A stretch of DNA of 22,396 nucleotides from JBIIUJ01 sp044340025 (GCA_044340025.1 JBIIUJ010000030.1:1-22396); one strand, 5' to 3'. Positions 1 to 7,710 are shown, numbered from the stretch's first letter. Notes: generated from the letters alone by a model not told the origin. Program-made: numbers and translations.

Positions 1-345
1 CGCATCGGCGATGCGCAGGTCGGCGAAGGCCTGCTCGGGCGGCAGCGCGGCCACCTCTGCAGCGGCGGCGCCGTCATAGAGCGTCAGCATGATCGCCACC
101 AGTCCGCGCACGATATGGGCGTCTGAATCGCCCCTCAGCCGCAGAACGGGCGGCGCGCCCTCGCGGCCCGCCACGATCCAGACTTGCGAGGCGCAGCCCT
201 TCACCTTGTTGGCGTCGATGCGCTCCGCTTCGGACAGATCGGGCAGGGCGCGGCCCAGCTCGATGATGTGGCGATAGCGCTCCTCCCAGCTGTCGAGGAA
301 GGAGAAATCGTCTTTCAGGTCCGCCAGGCGCGCTGCGATGCTCAT
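1..345 (-). CDS. sufE: SufE-type cysteine desulfuration protein (3' end outside window)
   Basis: SufE accepts persulfide sulfur from the cysteine desulfurase SufS and passes it to the SufBCD scaffold during cytoplasmic iron-sulfur cluster assembly. The reading frame begins at the ATG ending at 345 and stays open for 115 codons to the window edge, so the C-terminus is missing (the family is usually about 140 aa). The signature is the stretch N-K-V-K-G-C-A-S-Q-V-W, which places the sulfur-accepting cysteine at residue 51, the same number as in E. coli SufE. The N-terminal helix carrying F-L-D-S-W-E-E-R-Y also fits the family. The gene lies 31 bp downstream of the large acyl-CoA dehydrogenase on the same strand, with no visible functional link. 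There is no strong Shine-Dalgarno sequence before the ATG. CsdE is the main alternative name; no csd or suf partner is visible to decide. Confidence 0.93.
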   Translation of the reverse strand, partial: MSIAARLADLKDDFSFLDSWEERYRHIIELGRALPDLSEAERIDANKVKGCASQVWIVAGREGAPPVLRLRGDSDAHIVRGLVAIMLTLYDGAAAAEVAALPPEQAFADLRIADA

Positions 346-376
346 GGCGATGAGATAGAGGCCAGCGGCCCCTTCG

Positions 377-2182
377 TCACCCCGCCAGCGCCTCCATCTG
401 CGGCTCGAACAGCACGTCCGAGCCGGCGGTCACGGCGGCCAGCTGACCGGGAACCTGGGCGAGGATGTTTTCGGCAAAAAAGCCCGCAAGCGCGATCTTG
501 CTCGCGTAATAGCCGAGATCGCCGGTCTTTTCCTTCAGGTGGCGCTGGGCGGCCAGGGCTGCCTTGGCGTGCATCCAGCCGCCCGTCACGTCGCCGGCGA
601 GCTTCAGGAAGGGCGTGGCGCCGGCCAGCGCATCGCGCTTCTGATTGCCGGCCTGCGCCCGGATCAGCCACTCCGCCGCCTCCTCGAACACGTCGATGGC
701 CGCAAGAAGCCGCGCGCCGATCCAGCGCACCTGTTCGTTGGATGAGGCGATGGCGTCTTCCGTCGTGGCGCGCATCTCCGCGATTAGCGCGCGGACCGGG
801 GCGCCGCCCTCCATCGTCAGCTTGCGGCCGACCAGATCGATCGCCTGAATGCCGTTGGTGCCCTCATAGATCGCCGCGATCCGGGCGTCGCGATAGTATT
901 GGGCGGCCCCGCCTTCCTCGACAAAGCCCATGCCGCCGTGGATCTGAACCCCAAGCGAGGCGACATCCACGCCCATGTCGGTTGACCAGCCCTTGGCGAT
1001 GGGCGTGAGCAATTCCTCGCGCGCTTTGGCGGCGGCGCGGTCTTCGGCCTCGGCGGCCACATGGGCGAGGTCTGCGGCCACGGCCGTGGCGTAGCAGATG
1101 GCGCGCGCCGCGCTCACGCGGGCTTTCATCGTCATCAGCATGCGGCGCACGTCGGCATGGTGATAGATCGGGCTGGGACCGGCTTCCGTCCAGCCCTCGG
1201 CCCGGCCCTGCTTGCGCTCCTGGGCATAGGCGAAGGCCTTCTGGAAGGCGGCTTCGCCCACCGCCACGCCCTGCAGCCCCACGTTCAGCCGGGCGGAGTT
1301 CATCATGGTGAACATATGGGCGAGGCCCTTGTTCTCCTCCCCGATCAGCCAGCCGATCGCGCCTTCGCCGCCCTCGCCATAGGCCATGGTGCAGGTGGGC
1401 GAAGCGTGGATGCCCATCTTGTGCTCGAGCCCGATGCATGAGACGTCGTTGCGCTCTCCGAGCGAGCCGTCTGGATTGACCAAAAATTTCGGAACCAGGA
1501 ACAGCGACACGCCCTTGGGGCCCGCCGGCGCATCGGGCAGGCGGGCGAGCACCAGATGGATGATGTTGGGCGCGATCTCGTGATCGCCCCAGGTGATGTA
1601 GATCTTCTGGCCGAAGATGCGGAACGAGCCGTCGGGCTGAGGGATCGCGCGGCTGGCAAGGGCGCCCACGTCGGAGCCGGCCTGCGGCTCGGTGAGGTTC
1701 ATCGTGCCGGTCCATTCGCCCGAAACGAGCCTGGGGAGGTAGAGCCTCTGCTGCTCCGGCGTGCCATGGGCGGCGAGCGCTTCCACCGCGCCAAGCGTCA
1801 GCATGGGCGCAAGGCCGAAGCTCATGTTGGCGGCGTGGATCATTTCATGCACCGCCAGCGCCACCGCGCGCGGGAGACCCATGCCGCCGTGCGCGGGATC
1901 GAACGGCACCGCCTGCCAGCCGCCCTCGGCAAACGCCTGATAAGCCTCGGCGAAACCCGGCGGCGAGATCACGCACCCGCCATCAAGTTTGGCGCCGATC
2001 CGGTCGCCGGGCGCGTTGAGGGGGGCAAGCACGTCGCTCGCTAGAGCCCCGGCCTGATCGAGAATGGCGTCTACGAGATCGAGCGACAATTCCGGGAAGG
2101 CGCCGGTCGCCTTCAGCGAATCGACAGCCACCACCTCTTCCAGCGCGAACCGAATGTCGCGCACGGGGGCCTGATATCCCAT
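377..2182 (-). CDS. acyl-CoA dehydrogenase, 600-aa DmdC-like class
   Basis: This FAD-dependent enzyme probably introduces the alpha-beta double bond into an acyl-CoA in the cytoplasm. At 601 aa it belongs to the long class with an extra C-terminal domain (PF12806 type), which includes 3-methylmercaptopropionyl-CoA dehydrogenase DmdC and fatty acyl-CoA dehydrogenases. The start M-G-Y-Q-A-P-V-R-D-I-R-F is typical of this class. The FAD-binding segment N-L-T-E-P-Q-A-G-S-D is present. The catalytic glutamate is in I-Y-E-G-T-N-G-I-Q, at about residue 440. The ATG ending at 2182 is preceded by AGGGAGAAA, a good ribosome binding site. A palindrome about 56-66 bp upstream may be an operator. No dmdA, dmdB or dmdD neighbour is visible, so an ordinary beta-oxidation role is at least as likely as DMSP breakdown. 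Confidence 0.93.
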   Translation of the reverse strand: MGYQAPVRDIRFALEEVVAVDSLKATGAFPELSLDLVDAILDQAGALASDVLAPLNAPGDRIGAKLDGGCVISPPGFAEAYQAFAEGGWQAVPFDPAHGGMGLPRAVALAVHEMIHAANMSFGLAPMLTLGAVEALAAHGTPEQQRLYLPRLVSGEWTGTMNLTEPQAGSDVGALASRAIPQPDGSFRIFGQKIYITWGDHEIAPNIIHLVLARLPDAPAGPKGVSLFLVPKFLVNPDGSLGERNDVSCIGLEHKMGIHASPTCTMAYGEGGEGAIGWLIGEENKGLAHMFTMMNSARLNVGLQGVAVGEAAFQKAFAYAQERKQGRAEGWTEAGPSPIYHHADVRRMLMTMKARVSAARAICYATAVAADLAHVAAEAEDRAAAKAREELLTPIAKGWSTDMGVDVASLGVQIHGGMGFVEEGGAAQYYRDARIAAIYEGTNGIQAIDLVGRKLTMEGGAPVRALIAEMRATTEDAIASSNEQVRWIGARLLAAIDVFEEAAEWLIRAQAGNQKRDALAGATPFLKLAGDVTGGWMHAKAALAAQRHLKEKTGDLGYYASKIALAGFFAENILAQVPGQLAAVTAGSDVLFEPQMEALAG

Positions 2183-2237
2183 CAGCGTTTCTCCCTGGGG
2201 CCCATCTCACCGCTCTGCGGGCGGCTCTGTCTCTCTA

Positions 2238-2248
2238 AAACAGTGTTT
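2238..2248. promoter_or_regulatory. candidate repressor operator, perfect palindrome
   Basis: AAACA-G-TGTTT is a perfect 11-bp palindrome in the 173-bp divergent region between the acyl-CoA dehydrogenase (minus) and the first YceI gene (plus). It also reads AAAC-N3-GTTT, which resembles the core published for PsrA, a TetR-family regulator of fatty acid oxidation genes. It lies 56-66 bp upstream of the dehydrogenase start, a sensible promoter position. The binding protein is inferred; no regulator gene is nearby. Confidence 0.45.
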
Positions 2249-2314
2249 CGTGAACAAGGGCTATCGCCGCTTCGCGTTCTTGCTCCGGGCGGCTACAAGG
2301 CATCTAGTGCCGCG

Positions 2315-2334
2315 CCGCCTCCATGGCGAGGCGG
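2315..2334 (+). other. GC-rich hairpin in the 5' leader of the YceI operon
   Basis: CCGCCTC (2315-2321) pairs perfectly with GAGGCGG (2328-2334) around a 6-nt loop. The hairpin ends 7 nt before the AGGAG ribosome binding site at 2342-2346 of the first YceI gene. If the promoter lies upstream, it would form in the 5' UTR and could affect mRNA stability or translation. A role is inferred only. Confidence 0.3.
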
Positions 2335-2355
2335 TGTGCCCAGGAGATATCTACC

Positions 2356-2991
2356 ATGCGCGCCCTTTTGATTGCCGCGGCCGTGATCGCCGCCCCTGTC
2401 GCCGCCCCGATCGCCGCCTACGCCCAGGTCAACGCCAGCTTTGCGGCCGCGCCGGCGGGCGATTACGCCCTCGATCTCGGCCACACCAGCGTGCTGTTCC
2501 GGCTCTCCCACATGGGGCTGTCGATGTATACCGGCCGCTTCAGCGCGATCGAGGGCACGCTGACGGTGAACCCGACCACGCCCACCGCCTCGCGCGTGTC
2601 GATGGCGATCGACGCCGCCTCGGTGGACACCGGCCACCGCGACGCACAGGGCGGGCGCAGCTTCGATGAAAAGATCGCCAAGGATGCGCTCGGCGCCGGC
2701 GCTCACCCCAAGATCACCTTCGTTTCGACCAGCCTCACCCAGGCGACACCCACGACCGGGCAAATGACCGGCAATCTCACGCTGAACGGCGTGACGCGGC
2801 CGGTGACGTTTGATGTGTCCTTCTACGGCGGCCAGCCGCTGCGCTTCGCCGGCGGGCGCTATGGCCTCGGCTTTGCGGCCAAGGCGAAGATCAAGCGTTC
2901 CGAGTTCGGGGTGGAAGACTGGCTGCCCTTCATTGGCGACGAGACCGAGATCGTGGTGGAGACCGAGTTCGTCCAGAAGCCCGCGTCCTGA
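2356..2991 (+). CDS. secreted YceI-family protein (first copy)
   Basis: YceI proteins are periplasmic lipocalin-like barrels that bind long polyisoprenoids or related amphiphiles. The 211-aa product starts with a Sec signal peptide (M-R-A-L-L-I then an alanine-rich core), with likely cleavage after A-Y-A at about residue 23. The mature part has family hallmarks: Y-A-L-D-L-G-H-T-S-V-L-F near the N-terminus, then F-S-A-I-E-G-T-L, a central H-P-K-I-T-F-V-S-T and N-L-T-L-N-G-V-T-R-P-V-T-F. The ATG at 2356 was chosen over an in-frame ATG 11 codons earlier because AGGAG lies at 2342-2346 and the signal peptide begins there. It is the first gene of a YceI-cytochrome b561-YceI operon, with 35 bp to the cytochrome gene. 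The ligand is unknown. Confidence 0.93.
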   Translation: MRALLIAAAVIAAPVAAPIAAYAQVNASFAAAPAGDYALDLGHTSVLFRLSHMGLSMYTGRFSAIEGTLTVNPTTPTASRVSMAIDAASVDTGHRDAQGGRSFDEKIAKDALGAGAHPKITFVSTSLTQATPTTGQMTGNLTLNGVTRPVTFDVSFYGGQPLRFAGGRYGLGFAAKAKIKRSEFGVEDWLPFIGDETEIVVETEFVQKPAS

Positions 2992-3026
2992 CGGAAGGGG
3001 CGGGGTCGCGAGAGGGCAGGGCCGCA

Positions 3027-3605
3027 ATGGCGCAAGAGACCGACCGATACACCGGCGTTGCGATCGGCCTGCACTGGCTGATCGCCGCCCTGATCGTGGG
3101 CCAGATCCTCGGCGGCTGGGTCATGACGGATGAGGCCACGCCCCGCGCGCAGGCCTTCCAGATGTTTCAGCTGCACAAGTCGTTCGGCTTCACCATCCTG
3201 GCGCTCAGCCTTGTGCGGCTGGTGTGGCGCTTCGCCCACCCGCCGCCGGCCCTCCCGCCCGGCATGAAAGGCTGGGAGATCGCCGCCGCCCGCCTGACCC
3301 ATGTGGGCTTCTACGCCCTCATGATCGGCATCCCGCTTTCGGGCTGGGTGCTGGTGTCGACTGCGCCCTACAGCGTCACCACATTGTGGTTTGGCCTGTT
3401 TGAAGTGCCCAAGCTGCCCTTCCTGCCCGATCTGGAGGGCAAGAAGGCCGTCAATGAGGCCGCAGAAAGCGCGCATTCCGCCCTGGCCTGGGCGACGATC
3501 GTGCTGCTCGGCCTGCATGTGGGCGCAGCCCTGAAGCATCATTTCATCGACAAGGACGGCGTGCTGGCGCGCATGCTGCCCTTCCTGAAGGCGCGTTCGG
3601 CATGA
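3027..3605 (+). CDS. cytochrome b561 (YceJ/CybB family)
   Basis: This is a 192-aa, four-helix inner-membrane di-heme cytochrome (PF01292 family) expected to move electrons between the quinone pool and a periplasmic or membrane partner. Histidines at conserved places are H16 (G-L-H-W), H50 (Q-L-H-K-S-F-G), H150 (S-A-H-S-A-L-A-W) and H164 (G-L-H-V-G). They match the four heme ligands of E. coli CybB in order and setting. H92 and H171/H172 are additional. It is flanked by two YceI genes on the same strand, and its TGA overlaps the ATG of the second one. E. coli has the comparable pair yceJ-yceI, which supports a joint function. The substrate or redox partner cannot be told from sequence. Confidence 0.93.
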   Translation: MAQETDRYTGVAIGLHWLIAALIVGQILGGWVMTDEATPRAQAFQMFQLHKSFGFTILALSLVRLVWRFAHPPPALPPGMKGWEIAAARLTHVGFYALMIGIPLSGWVLVSTAPYSVTTLWFGLFEVPKLPFLPDLEGKKAVNEAAESAHSALAWATIVLLGLHVGAALKHHFIDKDGVLARMLPFLKARSA

Positions 3606-4192
3606 TGGTTCGATTTGGCGCGGCGGCTCTGGCGCTTGCGCTGCCCTTCGGCGCCCTCGCGCAGGCTCCCCGGCCGGCCGCTCCGCCCGCAGCGGCGCCG
3701 CAATGGGTGGTCGATCCGGCCCAGAGCCGGATCAGTTTCTCCACCCGCTGGGCGGGGGCGGCGGTGAACGGCGCCTTCGCCAGCTTCACCGCCGACATCC
3801 GGTTTGATCCGGCGCGCCCTGGCGCCTCGCGCGCGGTGGTCACGATCCCGACGGGCACGGCCCGCACCGGCCAGAAAGATCCCGACGACAATCTGCCCGC
3901 GCCCGACTGGTTCAACGCCAAAGCCTTCCCCAACGCCCGGTTTGAAACGACAGCCATCCGCGCGCTGGGCGCCAACCGCTATGAGGCGGACGGGCGCCTG
4001 ACCGTGAAGAACCAGACCGTGCCGGTGAAGCTGCCCTTCACCCTCACCATCGCCGGCAATGTGGCCACGATGCGCGGGACCGCCACGCTCGACCGGATCG
4101 CGCTCGGCATGGGCCGCGAGAGCGACCCCGGCGCTGAATGGGTGGATCGGGCGGTGCAGGTGCAGGTGAGCGTGCGCGCGACACGGCGCTGA
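3602..4192 (+). CDS. secreted YceI-family protein (second copy)
   Basis: This is a second YceI-fold protein, 196 aa. The N-terminus M-M-V-R-F followed by an alanine/leucine-rich core is a Sec signal peptide, with likely cleavage after A-L-A at about residue 20. A proline/alanine-rich linker precedes the barrel. The domain begins W-V-V-D-P-A-Q-S-R-I-S-F and includes F-T-A-D-I-R-F-D-P, a D-W-F-N-A-K-A-F-P-N-A-R-F-E-T motif and G-R-L-T-V-K-N-Q-T-V-P-V-K-L-P-F. The ATG at 3602 overlaps the cytochrome b561 stop (ATGA), so translation is probably coupled. A second ATG follows at 3605 and could be used instead. The protein differs clearly from the first YceI, so this is not a recent duplication. The gene ends 12 bp from the convergent pseudouridine synthase gene. 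Confidence 0.92.
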   Translation: MMVRFGAAALALALPFGALAQAPRPAAPPAAAPQWVVDPAQSRISFSTRWAGAAVNGAFASFTADIRFDPARPGASRAVVTIPTGTARTGQKDPDDNLPAPDWFNAKAFPNARFETTAIRALGANRYEADGRLTVKNQTVPVKLPFTLTIAGNVATMRGTATLDRIALGMGRESDPGAEWVDRAVQVQVSVRATRR

Positions 4193-4204
4193 ACCCGCGC
4201 TGCG

Positions 4205-5206
4205 TCACAGGGCGGCGAGCGCGGCCTGCAGCCTGGCCATGTCCTCCGGCAGGTCGGTCTCGAACCGCAGCCGCTCGCCCGTCTCCGGGTGGGTGAAGGC
4301 CAGCGTGGCGGCGTGAAGCGCCTGACGGCTCAGGCGGGCGGTCTCCGGCAAGGCCAGATCCAGCGCGCGGGCGGGCCGCGTTCCGCCATAGACCGGATCG
4401 CCGATCAGCGGCGCGCCGACATGGGCCATATGCACCCGCACCTGATGGGTGCGCCCGGTCTCCAGCCGGCAGGCGATCTCGCAGGCCGCAGGGCCCGCTT
4501 GCCCGCCCAAGCCCAAGGCGAAGCGCGCCACGACCCGATACTGGGTGGCGGCCGGCTTGCCGGCGGCGGCGTCTTCGCGGACCACGGCCATCTTCTTGCG
4601 ATCGTGGGGATCGCGTGCGAGCCGCGCGACGACGCGATCCTCGCCCTTGGGCGGGGCGCCGACCGTGAAGGCGCGATAGAGCCGCTCGGCGGTGCGGTCG
4701 TGGAACTGGCGGCCAAGCGAGGTCATGGCGAAGGCTGATTTCGCCACCACCATCACGCCCGACGTCTCCTTGTCGAGCCGGTGCACGATTCCCGGCCGCC
4801 CCACCGCGCCGACTGCGCGCAGGCTCTCCCCGCAATGGGCAAGCACCGCATTCACCAGCGTGCCTGTCCAGTTGCCGGGCGCGGGATGCACCGACAGGCC
4901 GGCCGGCTTGTCCACCACCAGAACGTGGGCGTCCTCATGCAGGATCGTCAGGGGGATGGCTTCGGGCTGTGGATCATCCTCGGCGGCCTGCGGCGGCGGC
5001 AGATCGAGGCTGTAAAGGCTGCCGGCGCGCACCTTGGCGGCCGGATCGGTGAGGCGCGCACCGTCGCGCCAGACGCGGCCCTTCTCGATCAGCGGCTTCA
5101 GCCGCGCGCGCGACAGGGCCGGGAACTGATCGGCGAGCCATTTGTCGAGGCGCTGGCCCTCGGCCTCCTCGGGCGCGCGCACGCTGGCAGGATCGGGCTC
5201 GGTCAC
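4205..5206 (-). CDS. rluD: RluA-family 23S rRNA pseudouridine synthase, RluD-like
   Basis: This enzyme isomerises uridine to pseudouridine in large-subunit rRNA; RluD acts on helix 69. The 333-aa protein has an N-terminal S4 RNA-binding domain (R-L-D-K-W-L-A-D-Q-F-P-A-L-S-R-A, about residues 19-80). The catalytic domain has the linker V-L-V-V-D-K-P-A-G-L-S-V-H-P. It also carries the catalytic motif H-R-L-D-K-E-T-S-G with the nucleophilic Asp145. R-T-H-Q-V-R-V-H-M follows, and the family ending R-L-R-F-E-T-D-L-P near the C-terminus. The start codon is GTG at 5206, chosen because the S4 domain begins soon after and no ATG sits nearby; the ribosome binding site is weak. It is the last gene of the minus-strand run, 47 bp after the flavoprotein gene. 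RluC is the other possible subfamily, but the S4 arrangement and length favour RluD. Confidence 0.92.
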   Translation of the reverse strand: MTEPDPASVRAPEEAEGQRLDKWLADQFPALSRARLKPLIEKGRVWRDGARLTDPAAKVRAGSLYSLDLPPPQAAEDDPQPEAIPLTILHEDAHVLVVDKPAGLSVHPAPGNWTGTLVNAVLAHCGESLRAVGAVGRPGIVHRLDKETSGVMVVAKSAFAMTSLGRQFHDRTAERLYRAFTVGAPPKGEDRVVARLARDPHDRKKMAVVREDAAAGKPAATQYRVVARFALGLGGQAGPAACEIACRLETGRTHQVRVHMAHVGAPLIGDPVYGGTRPARALDLALPETARLSRQALHAATLAFTHPETGERLRFETDLPEDMARLQAALAAL

Positions 5207-5253
5207 GCGTCAGGCTGCTACACCAGCAAGGGCCCGGCGCGAAGCCTCCCGGC

Positions 5254-6426
5254 TCAGAAGCTGGGGTCCAGCGCCGGCTGGCCCATGAAGACGCGCCCGG
5301 CGGCCTCATAGACCGGATGGCCCACCATCATGTGCTGGCAGGCGACCTGCGCGTCGCGCAGCCGGCGGGGCAGGGGGCTATCGAGATAGACCGCCGAGCC
5401 GCCGCCCAGATCAAAGGCGGTCTGTGCTGCAAACAGGCTTTCGCGCGTGGCGTGGGCCGCTGCCAGCCGAATGGCGGCGCGCGCCTGACCGGTCACTTCG
5501 CGTGCGGCGAGAGCGTCCTGCCAGGCCGCGTCGATCGCCTCGCGCAGATAGGCGCGCGCCGCGCTCAGGCGGGCCTGCGCGATGGCGAAATCGCGCTGGG
5601 CGTAGGCCTTTTCGCCAAGGGTCTTGCGCGACCCCTTCGGCCGCTTGGCGCCCGACAGGTCCGCCAGATCGCGCAGGGCCGCGCGCGCATTGCCCAGCGC
5701 CACGCCTGCGATCCCGATGGCGAGGCAACCGAAACTGGGGAAGCGATAGAGCGCGCCCGTGGCCCAGGGCCGGTCTGTCATCAACGACACGGAGCGCGCC
5801 TTGGGGACGCGCAGATCACGCACCGCCATGTCGTAGCTTCCGGTGGCCTCCAGCCCGATCGTGTTCCAGGTGTCGGTCAGGGTGCAGTCTTGCGTGCGCC
5901 AGAACACCATCCTGTTCTCCGGCACGCCATTGGCGCCCATGCGTGGTCCGTCCGGCCCCATGACGAGGCAGCCCCCGGCCATCCAGGTGGCGTGAGTGTT
6001 GCCGGTGGCCCAGCGCCAGGCGCCTGTGACGCGGTAATGGTCGCCCTCGTCCTCGGCGCGCCCATCCGGGGCGAAGACGCCGCCGGTGATGACGCCGGGA
6101 TCGGCGAAAATCTCTTTTGCGGCCTGGGGATCGAGGAGGGCGGCGGTAAGCCCCGTGGTGGCGCCGATCATCATGCACCATGCCGTCCCGGCGTCGGATT
6201 CAGCGACCGCCTCGATCGCATCGACCAGCACCTGGGGCGCCACCTCGTGCCCGCCGATCTCGCGCGGGACGAGCATGCGAAACAGACCCGAACCGCGCAG
6301 AAGCTCCACAAGCTCCGGGCTCAGGCGGCGCAGCCGAACCCCCTCGGCGGCGAGCCGCGCAACATCGCCCCGAAGCGCACTGGCTCGTGTGACGGCGTCG
6401 AAACCAGCGGACCCAAGATCGGGCAT
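5254..6426 (-). CDS. acyl-CoA dehydrogenase-fold flavoprotein, HsaA/DszC/HpaB-like
   Basis: This 390-aa protein has the acyl-CoA dehydrogenase fold but looks like the branch with a PF08028-type C-terminal domain, which includes reduced-flavin-dependent monooxygenases (HsaA, DszC, HpaH/HpaB relatives). Visible signs are the N-terminal helix R-L-S-P-E-L-V-E-L-L-R, then F-R-M-L-V-P-R-E-I-G-G-H-E, S-D-A-G-T-A-W-C-M-M-I and W-R-W-A-T-G-N-T-H-A-T-W in the middle. F-D-L-G-G-G-S-A-V-Y follows near the end. The E-G-T catalytic glutamate motif of true dehydrogenases is absent, which favours hydroxylation or another flavin reaction; this is inferred. No separate flavin reductase gene is visible. The start is well supported: GGAGG lies 8 nt before the ATG at 6426. 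It precedes rluD on the same strand. Confidence 0.85.
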   Translation of the reverse strand: MPDLGSAGFDAVTRASALRGDVARLAAEGVRLRRLSPELVELLRGSGLFRMLVPREIGGHEVAPQVLVDAIEAVAESDAGTAWCMMIGATTGLTAALLDPQAAKEIFADPGVITGGVFAPDGRAEDEGDHYRVTGAWRWATGNTHATWMAGGCLVMGPDGPRMGANGVPENRMVFWRTQDCTLTDTWNTIGLEATGSYDMAVRDLRVPKARSVSLMTDRPWATGALYRFPSFGCLAIGIAGVALGNARAALRDLADLSGAKRPKGSRKTLGEKAYAQRDFAIAQARLSAARAYLREAIDAAWQDALAAREVTGQARAAIRLAAAHATRESLFAAQTAFDLGGGSAVYLDSPLPRRLRDAQVACQHMMVGHPVYEAAGRVFMGQPALDPSF

Positions 6427-6434
6427 TCAGGCGT

Positions 6435-6439
6435 CCTCC
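6435..6439 (-). promoter_or_regulatory. strong ribosome binding site of the HsaA-like flavoprotein gene
   Basis: Read on the minus strand this is GGAGG, 8 nt before the ATG ending at 6426, and it fixes that start. It lies in a 117-bp spacer (6427-6543) that is visibly richer in A and T than its surroundings. That spacer may hold a separate promoter for the flavoprotein and rluD genes; I could not identify a convincing -35/-10 pair. Confidence 0.7.
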
Positions 6440-6543
6440 ACTGGCGACCATTTGTGGCTCTTTTGATACAATGCCCCTTTATCGCGCGCTTGACTACCCG
6501 AGAGCACACCGCTGCTGGGGAATTGCCGTTTCCCTGCTGTCCT

Positions 6544-7710
6544 TTAGTCGGGAAGGCGCAAGAGACGGGCGAGATTGTTCTTCTGCATGTTGGAACTGCC
6601 GCCCACGATCGGCATGCCGAGCAGATCGCGCACGTGGCGCTCCATGTCATAGGCGTCGGAGAGGGCATAAGCGCCCATCACCTGCTGGCAGGCGAGCGCG
6701 ATCTCCACCCCGGTGTCGGCGATGAAGAGTTTGGCCATGGAGGTCTCGACGGCGCATGGAGCCCCGCTCTGGGCCAGCCATGCGGCGTGGTAGAGCATAT
6801 GGCGGCAGGCTTCGAGCTTGGTGCGGGCCGCAACCAGCGCATGGCGCACCGCCTGATGCGCGCCGATGGGCTTGTCGAACTGCACCCGCTCGTGGGCGTA
6901 GGCGAAGGCGTCTTCGACGGCGGCCTGGGCGATGCCGAAGGTCGCGGCCGCCACCTCGATCTTTTCCACGTCCAGCGCCCGGCCGGCGAGCAGTTTCCAG
7001 CCCTGGTTCCACATCTGCGGCCCGCCCACGATATTGGCGGCCGGCACGCGCACCTCGTCGAAATAGACGTCGCTGGAGGCGGTATAGCGCAGATTGATGT
7101 GGTTGATCGGCTGAAGGCTTACGCCCCGGGCCGATGGCGGGATCAGGACGAACGACAGGTTCCGGTAGCGCGGCGCGGCCTCATCCGAGCGGACGAGACA
7201 GAAGATATAGTCTGCGAAATCAGCGCCGGTGCACCAGCGCTTGGCCCCGGTGACCACCACCTCGTCGCCCTCCAGCCGGGCGCGGGTGGCGACGCTGGCG
7301 AGATCGCCGCCGACATCGGGCTCCGACAGGCCATAGGCGAACAGAAGCTCGCCGCGGGCGAGCCTCGGCAGAAGCGTAGCCTTCTGCTCCGGACTGCCAT
7401 TCTCGGTGATGTTCATGCCGCCATAGAAGGCGCAGTGGATGTAGGGCCCGCACAGGAAGGCCCCCGCGCGGCCCAGCTCCTCGATCACGGCCACGGCGGC
7501 CACGATGTCCACGCCCGCCCCGCCATGCTCCTCCGGCACGGTCAGGCCCATCAGGCCCATGGCGGCCAGCTCCTCATAAAGGTCGCGCGGCCAGGAATGG
7601 GTCTGGTCCCAGAGCCGTCGCTTCTCGCGCGGGGCCTTTTCGGCCACGAAGCGGCGCAACTGGGCCCGCAGGGCGGTGATGTGGTCTGGTTCGGCGCTGA
7701 AATGGGTCAT
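6544..7710 (-). CDS. acyl-CoA dehydrogenase with atypical active-site glutamate position
   Basis: This is a 388-aa FAD-dependent acyl-CoA dehydrogenase of normal family length. Typical motifs are Y-G-L-S-E-P-D-V-G-G-D (FAD/substrate loop, about 126-136), V-T-G-A-K-R-W-C-T-G (153-162) and H-E-R-V-Q-F-D-K-P-I-G (273-283). The C-terminal motif is P-I-V-G-G-S-S-N-M-Q-K-N-N, so the position of the usual catalytic glutamate (E-G-T) is Gly370. However, L-D-V-E-K places a glutamate at 249. That aligns with the helix-G base used by isovaleryl-CoA and long-chain dehydrogenases (L-D-L-E-R), so the enzyme can still be active. The ATG overlaps the stop of vapC (ATGA), and I see no Shine-Dalgarno sequence before it. 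Translation is therefore probably coupled to the toxin gene. The substrate is unknown. Confidence 0.92.
   Translation of the reverse strand: MTHFSAEPDHITALRAQLRRFVAEKAPREKRRLWDQTHSWPRDLYEELAAMGLMGLTVPEEHGGAGVDIVAAVAVIEELGRAGAFLCGPYIHCAFYGGMNITENGSPEQKATLLPRLARGELLFAYGLSEPDVGGDLASVATRARLEGDEVVVTGAKRWCTGADFADYIFCLVRSDEAAPRYRNLSFVLIPPSARGVSLQPINHINLRYTASSDVYFDEVRVPAANIVGGPQMWNQGWKLLAGRALDVEKIEVAAATFGIAQAAVEDAFAYAHERVQFDKPIGAHQAVRHALVAARTKLEACRHMLYHAAWLAQSGAPCAVETSMAKLFIADTGVEIALACQQVMGAYALSDAYDMERHVRDLLGMPIVGGSSNMQKNNLARLLRLPD

Noticed and set aside
377..2182. Specific assignment as DmdC for DMSP degradation
   Set aside because: Length and N-terminus fit, but no other dmd gene is nearby and the family also contains ordinary fatty acyl-CoA dehydrogenases.
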